From Caenorhabditis remanei (Eukaryota; Nematoda; Chromadorea; Rhabditida; Rhabditidae), in NCBI RefSeq assembly GCF_010183535.1, contig NC_071330.1, positions 15,481,717-15,545,716 on the forward strand: 64,000 nucleotides of DNA. The letters run 5' to 3'. Shown piece after piece: positions 48,501 through 61,900 of the stretch. The position numbers and the translations under genes were made by a program. How positions within the stretch are numbered: position 1 is the stretch's first letter; each line of letters starts with the position of its first letter. The notes beneath the pieces are model-generated. The model did not search any database. It was not told the DNA's origin and saw nothing but the letters and a program-made list of their open reading frames with translations.

Positions 48501-49940
48501 TTCTCGAAATTTCCCTCCGCCCCTCCGGAATCAAGAATTACATAAACCTGATAATCGCAATATCTCTATCTTATTTTATTTCCATTGTTTTCTTTATTCG
48601 ATTCCCTTTTTCCCGAATACGTAATTCTCGAATTGCCAAATTTCTTTTTCATCTTCTTTTGTCAATTTTTGATGATTTTATTTAATTTTTGTATAATTTT
48701 TTTAAAAGGAGTAAATATACTTGATCCATATTCCAGAAATTTCAATTCATCAATTTCTGACCTTGTCACACCCTCTCTAAGCTAGTTGACCACCGGCTTC
48801 TAATTAATCCACCATGCCGACTTCGTGGGAATCTTACTCCACTTAGCTACAGTTGTCTAGTGAAGCCTTAGAATTGATGAGCATAATTAGAAATTTAAAA
48901 ATATTGGAGAACCACCACAAAAACGGTTAAAGATAAGAAAAATTTTCAGAAAAAGGTTTTTTTGTACATTTTTAAAATTGAGACAAACTTGCTGAAATTT
49001 AACTATTTTTCAACATTTGGATCATTATTAATGTACCTAACTAAACTATTACAAACACTGATATATGGAATCTCGAACGCTTTCAAACCTTTTAAATCAA
49101 AATGTCATAATAGTAATTATTTTAATTAATAAAACCTTACTAAAAAACATAGAATTTTTAAAAATTGAACAGGATTACTGTACCTAACTAACGTACTTAC
49201 TGTAACACTGATATATATCGTATAAAGCATGCGCTATTAAACTGTGATCAAAAACTGACCCTGTAACGGAATTTCAGGTTTTTTCAAACCTCGAAAAAAT
49301 ATTAATGTTTGGAAAATTGTTATAATTTCATTAAAACCCTTTATTAAGAAACATCTTCTTTTTTTTCAAAACTGGAGTTACTGTACAATCGAAAAACTAA
49401 ATAAATCGAAAAACTAAATAATATTACCACAGACCCCTTGTGACGGGATCTCAAGTATTTCCAGAATTTTAATAGAAATCTTGAAAAGAAATGTGGGAAA
49501 AGTTATTATAATTAATAAATCCTTGATACATTATATGTCCTAACTATGCTATATATCCTATGCCCATGCTTATGACCATCACCTGATCCTTATCACCACA
49601 CAATATATTCATACACATTTATTATATAATCAAACAAAGACGAAAAAATGTTCTTTTTCCCATAGTTGACCACCCCCCATCTCTCTTAATTTTCCATTTT
49701 CCTTTTTTCCCGCCATCCATGTCTCTATCCCGCAACAATTTATATCTTCTCTGCCCTCCCTAGCTAATCACTATCCCTTATCTCTTCCATGTTAGCCTCC
49801 GTATCCCTAGAAGTCAGGATGGCGCAAAAAATCAAGTTTTTGCATTTATTTTGTTCTGCCGTCACCCTCTCGGAATGTTTCTAAGGAAAATCGTTTTGGG
49901 TTTTTTTTTTTTTCGTCTTTGGTATTTTTTCACTAGAATA
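45541..49940. repeat. Gene-poor region with TACTGTA-GTTAGG-TACAGTA repeats
   Basis: A short semi-palindrome of the form ACTGTAGTTAGGTACAGTAA recurs near 46150, 46257, 46418, 48197 and 48358, and inverted near 47557, 47705 and 49176. It is often preceded by a TTGAGATCCCGTCAC phrase, which suggests decayed copies of one element of about 200 bp. A poly-C run lies near 47881. Open frames here are pyrimidine-rich and not supported as genes. Confidence 0.55.
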
Positions 49941-49967
49941 TGATTTCCAGGTCCCTTTATTATAAAA
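49935..49967 (+). promoter_or_regulatory. Probable trans-splice acceptor of the vWA-ZP gene
   Basis: GATTTCCAG ends at 49950, 17 nt before the ATG at 49968, preceded by a pyrimidine-rich tract. Typical of a nematode spliced-leader acceptor. Confidence 0.5.
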
Positions 49968-52900
49968 ATGCGTCGGAGGAGGAATCCAACGATACATATG
50001 AAGCTGATATTTGGATTGGTATTGCCGGTTTTGGTGGGTTTATTTATTTTTTTTAATTTTGAGTTAAAAAATTGGAAAAAAAGGTTTTTTCCCATTTTTT
50101 ATTTATTTTGGATACTACTGAAGAAATAGGATTTCTCACGTTTCAATATTTTTTGAAAAAGTTCATAGAATCCTGATCATTTTAAGCAAAAAATCAACTA
50201 GAACGAGCTGAAATTCAAAAACTTACAGATTTTAGAAATAAATCTCATTTTTTCCTATTTTGGATGCAGGAAGTTTGGATTCCCCGTGCTTTTATATTTT
50301 CAAAAAAGGTTCTAAAAATTTTGGTCATTTTAAGCAATAATTCAGCTGAAACGTGCTGAAATTCAGCAACTTACAGGTTTTCGAAACTTTTCGAAACTTT
50401 GAGACAATAATGTCGCAGTACATGACCAAAATGAGCTCTAAACTCAATAGGCCTAAGTTTTTTGAATTCACCGCGTCGAGTCCTTTCAAATGAGTATAAT
50501 CATGCCTAGGTTTGGAGAAAATTGGGTCTCGACGCGATAACTACAGTACCCCCACACCGGACTACGGTAGTTTTTGTGGTGAGACCCAATTTAGATCAAA
50601 CCTAAGCTTGTTTATACTTTTCTGAACCGTCTTGACACGCTGAATCTGAAAATTTAAATTTCAGGTTGGTTGGAGCAAAATTGAGTAAGATAGAAATACA
50701 AAATTAACAAAACAAAGAAAAATACAGTAATACATTCCATGCCGCAGTACATGACCAAAATGAGCTCTAAACTCAATAGGCCTAAGTTTTTTGAATTCAC
50801 CGCGTCGAGTCCTTTCAAATGAGTATAATCATGCCTAGGTTTGGAGAAAATTGGGTCTCGACGCGATAACTACTGTGCCCCGGGGTACTGTAGTTTTCGT
50901 GGTAAGAACCAAAGTGCTCCAAACCTAGGCATGATTATACTTTTTTAAACGGTCTTGACACGCTGAATCTGAAAAGTTGAGTTTCAAGCCTAAATTATGA
51001 GAGTTTCGAAATTTTGACCCTCTAGGCGCCTTTAAATTGACGGATTTCGTGTTGAGACCCAATTTCAGGAAAACCTAGGCATGATTACACTTATTTGGAA
51101 GGTCTTGACGAGCTGATTCTAAAAACTAAACTTTTGGTGACGGTGGAGCAAAACTGGCTGAAAATGAGCAAGTTGAAAATTTGGAGAGTTTCGAAAATTT
51201 TCGAAAATCTCTAACTTTTCGAATTTTTGACCGATTTTGATGATTTTTAGTTTAAAATAACTGGAATTTGTTGAATTTTACATAAAAAGTAGGTTTTTCT
51301 ATGACAAGCTTCAAAAACTAGAGTATAGTCTGCAACTATGTGTCTACTCAAAAAAATTTAGAAATTTTTTTTTGAAAATTTGGAAATTCCTAACGATTCC
51401 TATTATTCCAGATCTCCACTCAAACCTACGACGCAGTGCCCATCGGCCGCCCATTCCTCCGTCCCCCGCCATCCCCTCGCCAAGAAAATGAGCCGGCGCC
51501 GACACTAGCCAGAGGGTACCAACCACCTCCCAGACCGTCTCATTTCCAACCACCAAAAAGTTATCCGTCATTCCGACAACCTTCTCTGAATCTCGATAAT
51601 CGACAAAATCGATTCGGACAGCAACAACCCCAACAATTCAATTGGCAAATGCAACAACTCCAAGAACAACACCCGCAGAGGTTCCAGCCGCCGCAGGGAC
51701 GCAGAACTATACCTCAGGTAGGTTTTTTTTATAATTAAAAAAAAACTCAGAAGATTCTGCGTATTTTAAGCCCAAAACGGGTACATTCTATTATAGACCC
51801 CCGTAAGATTAGGTTATACACCCCCCTGGGTAAACGTTGGAATACACCCCCACAATGCGTGATTTAGTCATTTGGATGGGGGTGTTTATTGGAATGTAGG
51901 GACTATATTATGACCATTCTATTATAGACCCCCACACATTACAATATAACCCCCCAAATTTCAATCAGATGTGGGGGTATATATTGTAATGTGAGCATCA
52001 TTTTGATATAGGCCCCCCAATGACTGAGTATCATTGTTGGCAGTCAAATTGAATATTGATTACACCCAAAAATAATTATTTTCTTCCGATTTTTCTTCGT
52101 TTTTTCGGGTTTTCTGTGCGTTTTCAGCAGTTTTTCGCTAAAACTTTAAAATTTATCTTTAGGTTATAACTAAAACGTCGATTTATGCTGAAATTCCCCC
52201 TGATTTTCCACAATTCTTAGGCTTAGGCTGAAATTCCTGTATCATTCTATTACACACCCCCCAAGCTTAGCGCCCTGGAAGTAGTGATTACCTTAAAACA
52301 GGACACCCTGGAGCTTGCTCTCGCCCCGCCCATAAGCTTAGCGCCCTGGAAGCTGATTTTCCTTAATTCTTAGGCTTAGGCAGAAATTCAGTAGACATTC
52401 TATTAAACACCCCCCGGGGGGTGGTATACCAACATGGCGTTTTGGGGGTGTTTATTGATACACGTGGGGGGTTATAATAGAAGATTGCCTGGTGTTTTGA
52501 TATGAACCCCCACTTTCCACTGTGGGGGGCTTTAATGGTTTCATTATAACCCCCCACATTTTCTGTTCCATTATACAACCCCACAGTTATAACCCCCCAC
52601 TTTTCAGTTGGTGGGGGGTGTATTCCAACATGCGGGGAAGCTATCGGTGTGGGGGGGTATAACCGAATTTTCCCCCCAAAACCAACAATTTTGATCAAAA
52701 ATTGATGAAGTTACAGATTTTCGAAAAGTTTCGAAAATTTTCAAAAATCAAATTATTACATTTCTCACTGTAACTCTGTGAATTTTGGCCCAGTCTTTTT
52801 GAAAACAAGATTTTTAGAATTAGTAGGTTCTCAGCTTTCAGGAAAGTATAATCAAGCCTATATTCTGAAATTTTCGATTTTGGACCCTGACATGGACCAT

Positions 52901-55900
52901 TTTTCGATATTTTCAGAACCTAGACATGATTATACTCAATTTAAATGTCTTGACGCGCTGATTTCAAAAATAGCATTTTCACAAAATTTGGATGAAAATT
53001 GACCAAGTTACAGCAGATTTTGTGGTTTTAAGATTTTCGAAAAGTTTCGAAAATTTTTGAAAATCCATAACTTTTCAAATTTTAGTCGAGTTTCTTTGAT
53101 TTTTGTACCCCTTGCTTCACAATGATATGATCTACTCCTAAAAAATAAAAATTCCTAATTTCAGACGCCACCAGCTTTCCTGCCAGCACAAAACCATCTC
53201 CGAGCAGGTGCCCCCGGTCAAGTGCCAAGACAGCACAACCAATTCTCGAATCATCAAATTCCGCAGTTTCAGGTTAGTTGAATTTTAGATAAAATGTAAT
53301 TTTTCAGTGTTTTGTCTACTGTAAATCTGGTTGTTGGAATGTATACTGTATTTTTCCTCGTTTTGTAATTTTGTATTTTTATCTTACTCAATTTTGCTCC
53401 AACCAACCTGAAACCTAAATTTTCAGATTCAGCGTGTCAAGACGGTTCAGAAAAGTATAAACAAAGCTAGGTTTGATCTAAGTTGGGTCTCACCACGAAA
53501 ACTACCGTAGTCCGGTGTGGGGGTACTGTAGTTTTCGCATCGAGACCCAATTTTCTTCAAACCTAGGCGTGATTATACTCATTTGAAAGGTCTCGACGAG
53601 CTGAATCGGAAATCTAATTTTCGAGAAACTTGGAGCAAAATTGTCCGGGTTACGGTAGCTTGAATGTCTGAAAATCTCAAAATCTGAAAAAATTTAAATT
53701 TTTTTCTAATTTTTAGATTATTTTTTTTGTATATTCTATATTTCTTTTATTGTTTTTTTCTTTGTGTATTCTGTATGTACTTTGTAGTTTTTGTAGTTTT
53801 TGTAGTTTGTAGTCTGTATAGTCCTTTCCCCTTCTATCCTGTCGTGTTAAGTGTTAATTACCCTCTAATTACCCCCCGCCAATCAATTTTTCAGCGCCCT
53901 CACATCAGAATCCCAACGTCTTCTTTCCAGCAGCAGACTCAAGTGGAAGTTTCACCGGCGGATATCAGAAATGTTTCTTTTTAGACCAATTTTCTGAATT
54001 TTTCGAATTTTTTGCTCATAAAATGCCTAATTATCGATGTTTTAGGGTCCCCAACACCTTGATCCGGTCAACAACATCATAATCCATCTCTACCTGAATG
54101 CAAAGGACCGTATGCCGACACACACTGAAATTAAGACACCTGTCCACGGATTATTCGGAATTGGAACGTCTCACGGCGGACCGGGATCACATTCTGATCC
54201 GATTGTGATCACCAAAGATTTTGATAGGGAAACGTTGGAGTTTGTCGATGAGGGACAGGCGAAGGTAAGGATTTTCAAAATTTTCAGGAAATTTCCAACA
54301 TTTTGAGCCTAAAATCACCGAGTTCCGTTGAAAATGTGCAAAGTTATAGAGTTTCGAAAATTTTCAAATCTCTCAAAGTCTTTTGGTTACTCTATCTTTG
54401 TCAGTTTTGCTCTAAACTTATCAAAATTTATATTTTCAAATTCAGCTTGTTGGGAGCTTTCAGAAAAGTATAATCATGACAAGGTTTGGAGTGAATTGGG
54501 TCTCGACGCGAAAATAACCGGGGTTACTGTAGTTTTCGTGGTGGGACTCACTTCAGGGCAAGCATGGGCATGATTATACTTTTCTGAAAGCTCTCAACGA
54601 GCTAAATCTGAAAATAAAAATTTCGATAAATTTGGAGCAAAACTGACAAAGATACAGTAATCTGAAAGTTTTGGAAATTTTCGAAAATTTTCGAAACACC
54701 ATAACTTTGCAAATTTCTAATAGAATTTGGTGATTTTAAGCTCACAATGTTGGAAATTGCCTGGAACTAAATTTTTTGAAAAAAATACTTAAAAAATCGA
54801 AAAAAAGTTTTTTTTCAAAATTTCAAACCCTCATAACTTTGCCAATTTTTGCTCAATTTTTTTGATTATTAGCTTAAAAACTTGGAATTTTTTTTTCCTT
54901 ATTTCCCCACTTCCAGAAGCTCTCCTCCCCATCCAACATCATCGAAGTCAAAGCAACCGTCTCCACGCCCAACCGTCAACTCGAGAATACCGTAAACCAC
55001 GCCGTTAACCAAGAATTAGACCGTGCAATACCAAAAGTGATGGATCGGATGCGTGGAAGTACAATGACAATGGACAATGGGATGCGTAAGGAGCTCGAGG
55101 AGGCGTTAGTGGACGAATTGGCAAAAAATCTCGGCGAGACCATAGATAACACAGATATTACTCAGGAGGACCTGGAAAAATTGATAGAAGAAGGGTTTGA
55201 GGAGGTACAAAAGGGGGAGGAGCCTACTACGGTAAGACCAACACCCAAGTTGGTCACTATCCCACGGCCTACAGTAACCCGTCCTACTGTAACTACAGTA
55301 ACCCCGTCTGACTTCAACTCAGATGACGACTATATCACTGAAGACTCGGAGGACATTTCGCAGACTACAAAAACTACAGTACCCGCGGCGGCCACGCCAA
55401 CCAGGACCACGCCCACCACAACCACAACTACGCCGCGCCTTACCACAACTACCACTAGAATCGTGGTAACTAGCGCTACAAGGATTTGGACAACCACCCA
55501 GACTCCGCCCACGCAGACTCCGCCCACGCAGACTCCGCCCACCACAACCACCACGGAAACCACGCCCACCACCTGGACACGACCCACCGACGGACATGTT
55601 CATGTGATGCCAGGGATTCGAGTGACAGAGGTGAGAAATTTGGAAAAAAAAGTGAAATTCGAAAAAAAAAATTGAATTTTTTAAATCCTGGATCGGGGAT
55701 CCGGGGTACTGTAGCTGAAAATACAACAAAAAAATTGGATTCTGGATCCTGGATCCGGGGTACTGTACCTGAAAATGCAAAAAAAAACAATTTGGATTCT
55801 GGATCCAGGATCGGAGTACTGTAGTTTCAGGATCCTGGATCCAGGACCGAGTTACTGTAGTCTTAGGATTCAATTTTTAGGATTGGGTTACTGTAGTCTC

Positions 55901-58900
55901 AGGATCCAATTTCGGGATTGGGGTACTGTAGTCACTAGATCCTAGATCCAAGATCGGAGTACCGTAGCCTCAGGATCCAAAGTTAAGGATCGGGTTACTG
56001 TAGTCTTAGACCCTAGATCCTGGATCCGGGGTACTGTACTCTCAGGATCCTAGATCTAGGATCGGAGTACTGTAGCCTCAGGATCCTAGTTTTCGGATCG
56101 GGGTACTGTAGTCTCAGATCCTGGATCCTGGATCGGGTTACTGTAGTTCCAGACGAATTTTTTCAAATTTCAGACCTCCTCAACCTCCACAACCACCCAA
56201 GCCCCGCCCACAACAACCAGAACCACCTGGACTCCGCCCCCAACCCTCCGAGCCACAACAACCACCCAAGCCCCGCCCACAACTACCCAGACTCCGCCCC
56301 CAAAAACTACAACAACCCAATCTCCGCCACCAACCACCACCACCACACAGGCCACGCCCACTTCCAGACCGACCTGGGCGCCATGGACTCCGCCCACCAC
56401 CACAACCACACGGTCCCCTTACCGTCCCCCGACATCGGTGGTGACATTCTCACCGGATTCCGAAGAAATTCAGAAAAATATCGAAGGACAAATGAGCCAT
56501 GCGACACCGGATATCCCGACTCGCCGGCCGCTCATCGAGGTACCCGCCTCCATAGGCCCCGCCCACCACGGAATTGTCAGTTTGGAATCGAATGAGGAGG
56601 ACTATGAGAGTACTGTGACGTCACGGCCGATTTCTATGTTTACTACAGGTAATTTCGAAAATTTTGAGCCTAAAATCAGGAAAAACGGACGAAAAATAAG
56701 GGAGTTATGGAATTTCGAAAATTTTCGAAAAGTTTCGAAAATTAGAAGACCCCGTAACTTCCTTAAAAGAGCTCTGATCTCAATGAAAATTTAATTTTCA
56801 GTTTTAGCACGTTTCCAGCTTTCATTTAAATATAATCATGCCTGTATTCTAAAAATTTTGAGAAAATAATTTTTTTGGGGTCACCGACCTAAAACTACCG
56901 TATCTCTGTCAGATTTCACCAAAATTCAGAAATTTTTAAATTTTTAGAATCAGCGCGTTAAGACCTTTCAAATGAGTATACTCATGCCTATGTTCCAAAA
57001 TTTTCGATTTGCAGCTTATTTTAGACCCCCCCCCCCATAGGGACCGTTTTCAGACATTTTCAGAACCCAGGCATGATTATACTCAAACGAAAGGGGTTGA
57101 CGTGCAGATTTTGAAAATGTACAAAATTTCAATTTTGGACAAAATCTGAACGAGTTACGGTCTAATCAAAATTTTCGAAATGTTTCGAAAATTTGTAACT
57201 TTTTAATTTTAAGCATTTTGAAGAGATTTTTGCACCAAAATGTGTAGTTTAGAGTGCACTTTTCAGAAAAAAGAAATTCAGGGCTCAGGGAGCCATTAAC
57301 TACTAAAAATGGGGTCCCTGAGGCTCATTTTCGAAAAAGTTCTCAATTTTTAGGAACATAGCCTTGATTATACTCATATGAAAGCTCTTGACGTGCTGAG
57401 TTTCATAATGTTTGAATTTTTAAAATTAGGTAAAATCTGAACGAGTTACGGAACTTTCTGAATTTTTGAAAAGTTTCGAAAATCTCTAACTCCTTAATTT
57501 TTTGTCAATTTTTTCTCATTTTTAGCTTAATATGCTCCAAATCGTCTGAATTTTTTAAGAAAAATATTTTAAATCGATTTCAGAACGCTCCACGGCTCTC
57601 CACAACCTGCCAACCAAGCCATCCTCCTCCAACACCCTCCATCCATCAACTTTCAGTCCGCCATTGGTAAAAACTGAGCCGCCAACTTCCACAGACACTC
57701 AAGAGCCCTTCACATTCTCACTGGACACCTCAGAAGCCACGCCCACCACAACCACGCCCACCGCTCCTACAGTAACCCAGCCCACCACGCCCACCACATC
57801 TACAGTATCCATCCGCCGGTATACTGTAGAGGAGAAGATCGAGGTGCACCCGCACACGATTTACACCGAGGAACCGTACTTCTCCACGTCATCGATCGAA
57901 TGGAATCCGACGACGTCGGAATCTGAAGACTACAGTAACCCGACGACGCCAAAAAGTGTAATAAGAGAGGATGAGGATTATGATTACACTAACGAATTCG
58001 CCGCTTTCCCACCTACAGTAACCACTACTATCGCTTCTACTATTAATAGTACTAATGCTGATGATAAGGTAACCGTCAAACCGTAAATCGACACTTAGCA
58101 CCGTAATTTCGTCATAACTTTTTCAAATTGAAACCAATTTTAAAATAAGTAAAATTTTTGTGATCAGTAGGCTAAAACGGTTCAGAAAAGTATAATCATG
58201 CCTATATTCTGAAATTTTCAAATTTTTGGACTGAAAATGGCTGAAAATCGAAATTTTCAGAATACAGGCATGATTATACTTTCCTGAACCGTCTTGCTTC
58301 ACTGATTCCAAAAATTTGAAAAATTTTCAGTTTTTGACAAAAACCAACCGAGTTATAGCACATTTTGTGAATTTCAGATTTTCGAAAAGTTTCGAAAATC
58401 TTTAACTTTTGGAGTTTTTATCCAATTTTTTTGTTTTGAGATGTAATTGATAGAAAATCACTGAATCTTGTCACAAAATATAAAATAAACCATAAGAAGC
58501 TACAATCACGGCTGGAACTCAAGATTACTGTAGATTGCATAGGTCGAAAATTGAAATCTTCCAAAATAGTTCTTGATTATACTTTTCTGAAAGCTCTCGT
58601 CTCACTGAATTTCGAAAATTAAGAATTTCAAAGATCCGTGAAAATCTGACCAAGTTACAGTAGCTTTTAGTCAAGAGGTTAGAGTCTCTAACCCCGAAAT
58701 TCCAACAAAAATGGTTTTTGAGTTCTGGTACCGTCCGTTTTTGTTGGAAACAAAAAAAATTCAACATTTTCAGATTTATGAAGACGAGACCTTTCATTTG
58801 AGTGTAATCATGACTATGTTTCGAAAAAAAAATTTTTTTGGGTCCCGCCACGAAAATTTTCGATATTTTCCAAATTTTCAGAATATCGACATGATTATAC

Positions 58901-61900
58901 TTTTCTGAAAGCTGAAAACATGTTGATTCTGAAACTTTTATTTTTATTGAGGTCAGAGCTTATTTGAGCAAGTTACAAGGCTTTCTAGTTTTCGAGGATT
59001 TTCGAAATTTTCGAAGATTTTCGAAAATCCATAACTTCTCTATTTTTTGTCGGTTTAAATTGTTTTTAGCTCAAAATGAGCCAAATTTTATGATCTACCG
59101 AAGAAAAGTAACAATTTTACTAACTTTACACGTTTTCACTCAACTTTATCTCATATTTGAAAAAATTCAAAAATTCCTTTGCAGACTTCCAAACCAAAAC
59201 ACGTCTCGTCGTCCGAAGAAATCCAACCGAACTTTGTGATTCCATCCGGTCAGTGTCCTACACCAAATCAACCGAATATCGATAGAAACCAAACGGATAT
59301 TCTATTCCTGTTGGATTCCTCCGATAACTTCAACGAGCAACGATTCCATAGAGCAATTAAGTTAATTGGGGAGACCGTTTCGAAATTCAATAATTTCGGA
59401 GCGGACGGTGTGCAAGTGTCGTTGGTACAGTATAACGATGAACCGTATTTGGAGTTCTCGTTGAGAAAACATAATTGTAAGAAACATTTGTTGGATGATA
59501 TCGCGGATACCGAGTTTATGACGGTAAGTGGTGGAAAAAACGAAAAAAAGGCAAAATAAATTGCTTTAAATTGTTTTAAATTGCTAAAACATCGCTCACA
59601 ACTGCTCAAAATTTTCTTAAATCGTTCCAAATCGCACAAAACTGCTTGAAATACTTTCAGATTGCTCAAAATTGTTTGAAATTGCTTAACATTTTTTCAG
59701 ATAGCTTAATATTGCTAACTATCGTTCCAGATTACTCCAAATTGTTGGAAATCGCTCAAAATCGCATAGAGTTGTTCAAAATTGCTCGAAATTGCCCAAA
59801 ATTACTTAAAATCTTATCAGACCGCTCAAAATTTCTTAAAATTGCTCAAAATGGCTCAAAATCAGTTGAAGTTGCTCAAAATCGTTCCAAATCGCTCAAA
59901 ATTGCTCAATATCACTCCAAGTTGCCTAAAATCATTTCAGATTGCTCCAAAAATTGCTCCAAATCGTCAAAAATCGCTTTAAATTGTCCCAAATTGCAGA
60001 ACTCTATTTGAATTGCTCAGAATTGCTCAAAGTCGTTCAAAATCTTTTAAAATTGCTCAAAATTGATTAAAAACGCTGAAAATGCTTTAAAAATCGCTTT
60101 AAAACGACCAAAAACCTCTGAACCCCAAATTTACCGGTTTTGTCCAATAGAGCGCACCTGCATTATTACTTTTTTCAAATTCTCAACAAAATTTGAATTA
60201 CAGGGAGGAAGTCAACTCAACAAAGCACTCGAAAAAGTCTCGCAGTTTGCATTTACGAAGAAGAGGGTGAGTTTTTTTTATTTTTATTTGAAAAAAAACT
60301 GAAAAAAGCTGAAAATCTGATGGTCTCGTATGGTTTTTTAAGCAACATTCGAATTTCTAGCTTATTTTTTACCCTTTATCTGCCTTTTTCTAGCACTTTT
60401 GCTCGAATTGTCGTTGCATTCGGTGTTTGCGTACTTTCCAAGCTACAGTACCCCCGAAATTCAAAAAAATAGCTAGAGCCCCCGGAAAAAAACCTCTAGA
60501 CTCAAAATTCAACGAGGAATCTAAATTTGACATTACTTTGCTCTCAAAATATCATTTTTCAAGTGAAATTTTTAAGGGAGACCGCCCGGACGCCGAGAAC
60601 ATTCTCATCATTGTCACCGATGGTCAATCCAACGGACGGATCCAAGAGCCCACTCGTCTAGCAAAAGATAACAATGTTACAGTACTAGTAATCTCAACCA
60701 TTGAAGCGGATAAGCAATTCTTCAATGAATTATCTGGAAATCGTGCTGAAAATCTGTTTGGTCTCGATGCAGCCAACGAGGATTTGTCTTGGAAACTCGC
60801 CCAGCGAATTTCCACGTCTTCTGGCACTTCTGGAGCTTCTGAACCCAAAAAATCCGGAATTTTGAGTCCAGTTTTACCGAAAATTGATGAAAATAATGAA
60901 ATCCCGGTCACCCGTCGCCCTGAAAACACTGAAAATTCTGGAATTATCGATTTGGAGTGTGTTGGCGATGGATTCAAGATTCAAGTCAATCCACCGCAAG
61001 GATTCAGAGGTGTAGCCGTCGTCAAGGGGTATCAGGATGATGTTAGGTGCAAGGCGGTGAGTTTTTTTTTGAAAAATTCAAAAAAAAATTTCCAAAAAAA
61101 TTTTTTCCAAAATTTTTTTCAATTTTTTTTAGAATTAACTTCAGGTTTTAAGAGTTCTAGGTCAAGTTTTTCGTGTTTGCGTACTTTGGAAGCTACAGTA
61201 ACCCTTAATAATTAAAAAATATTAAAAAATAGTCTCACAAATTGTCGTAAATATAACCGATTTTTCGAAATTTTTCTAGTCATTTCAGTAATCTAAAGTC
61301 ATTTTCATAATCAAATTCGAATTCCCCGCCTATTTTTACCACTATTCACCATTTTTCAGCTATTTTGCTCAAATTCGGTGTTTGCGTACTTTCAAAACTA
61401 CAGTAACCCTAAAAACTCAAAAAATTCGCTAGAGACCCAGAAAAAAGAGTTTAGACTCAAAATTTGACAAAAATCACGTTTCTAAAAATTTTATCCGCTA
61501 AAAACTACCCTCAGACCGTCAAAATCGGAATTTTCATTTCTAGTATCAATTTTTCCTTCCAAGGATCCCTAAAATCTGGAAAATCTTGTTTTGAATCGAT
61601 TTTTCTTGTCAAAATTTGAATTTTTCACCTATTTTCACCCCTGTCCGCAATTTTTCCAACATTTTTGCTCGAATTGTCGTTGCATTCGGTGTTTGCGTAC
61701 TTTTGGAGCTACAGTACCCCCGAAATTCTAAAAATTATCTAGAGCTCCAGGAAAAAAACGTCTAGACTTAAAATTTCACGAAAAATTCAAATTTGACAGT
61801 TTTATCCGATAAAAAACACCCTAAAATTGTCAAAATTCAGATCAGTGTTTGCGTATTTTCCAAGCTACAGTACCCCCGAAATTCTAAAAATTAGCTAGAG

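Noticed and set aside
55319..55873. Minus-strand frames opposite the Thr/Pro-rich exon 6
   Set aside because: Gly/Val/Trp-rich shadows of ACC/CCA codons on the sense strand.
59646..60011. 121-codon frame in intron 9
   Set aside because: Produced by the TTGCTCAAAA tandem array; low complexity and within an intron.
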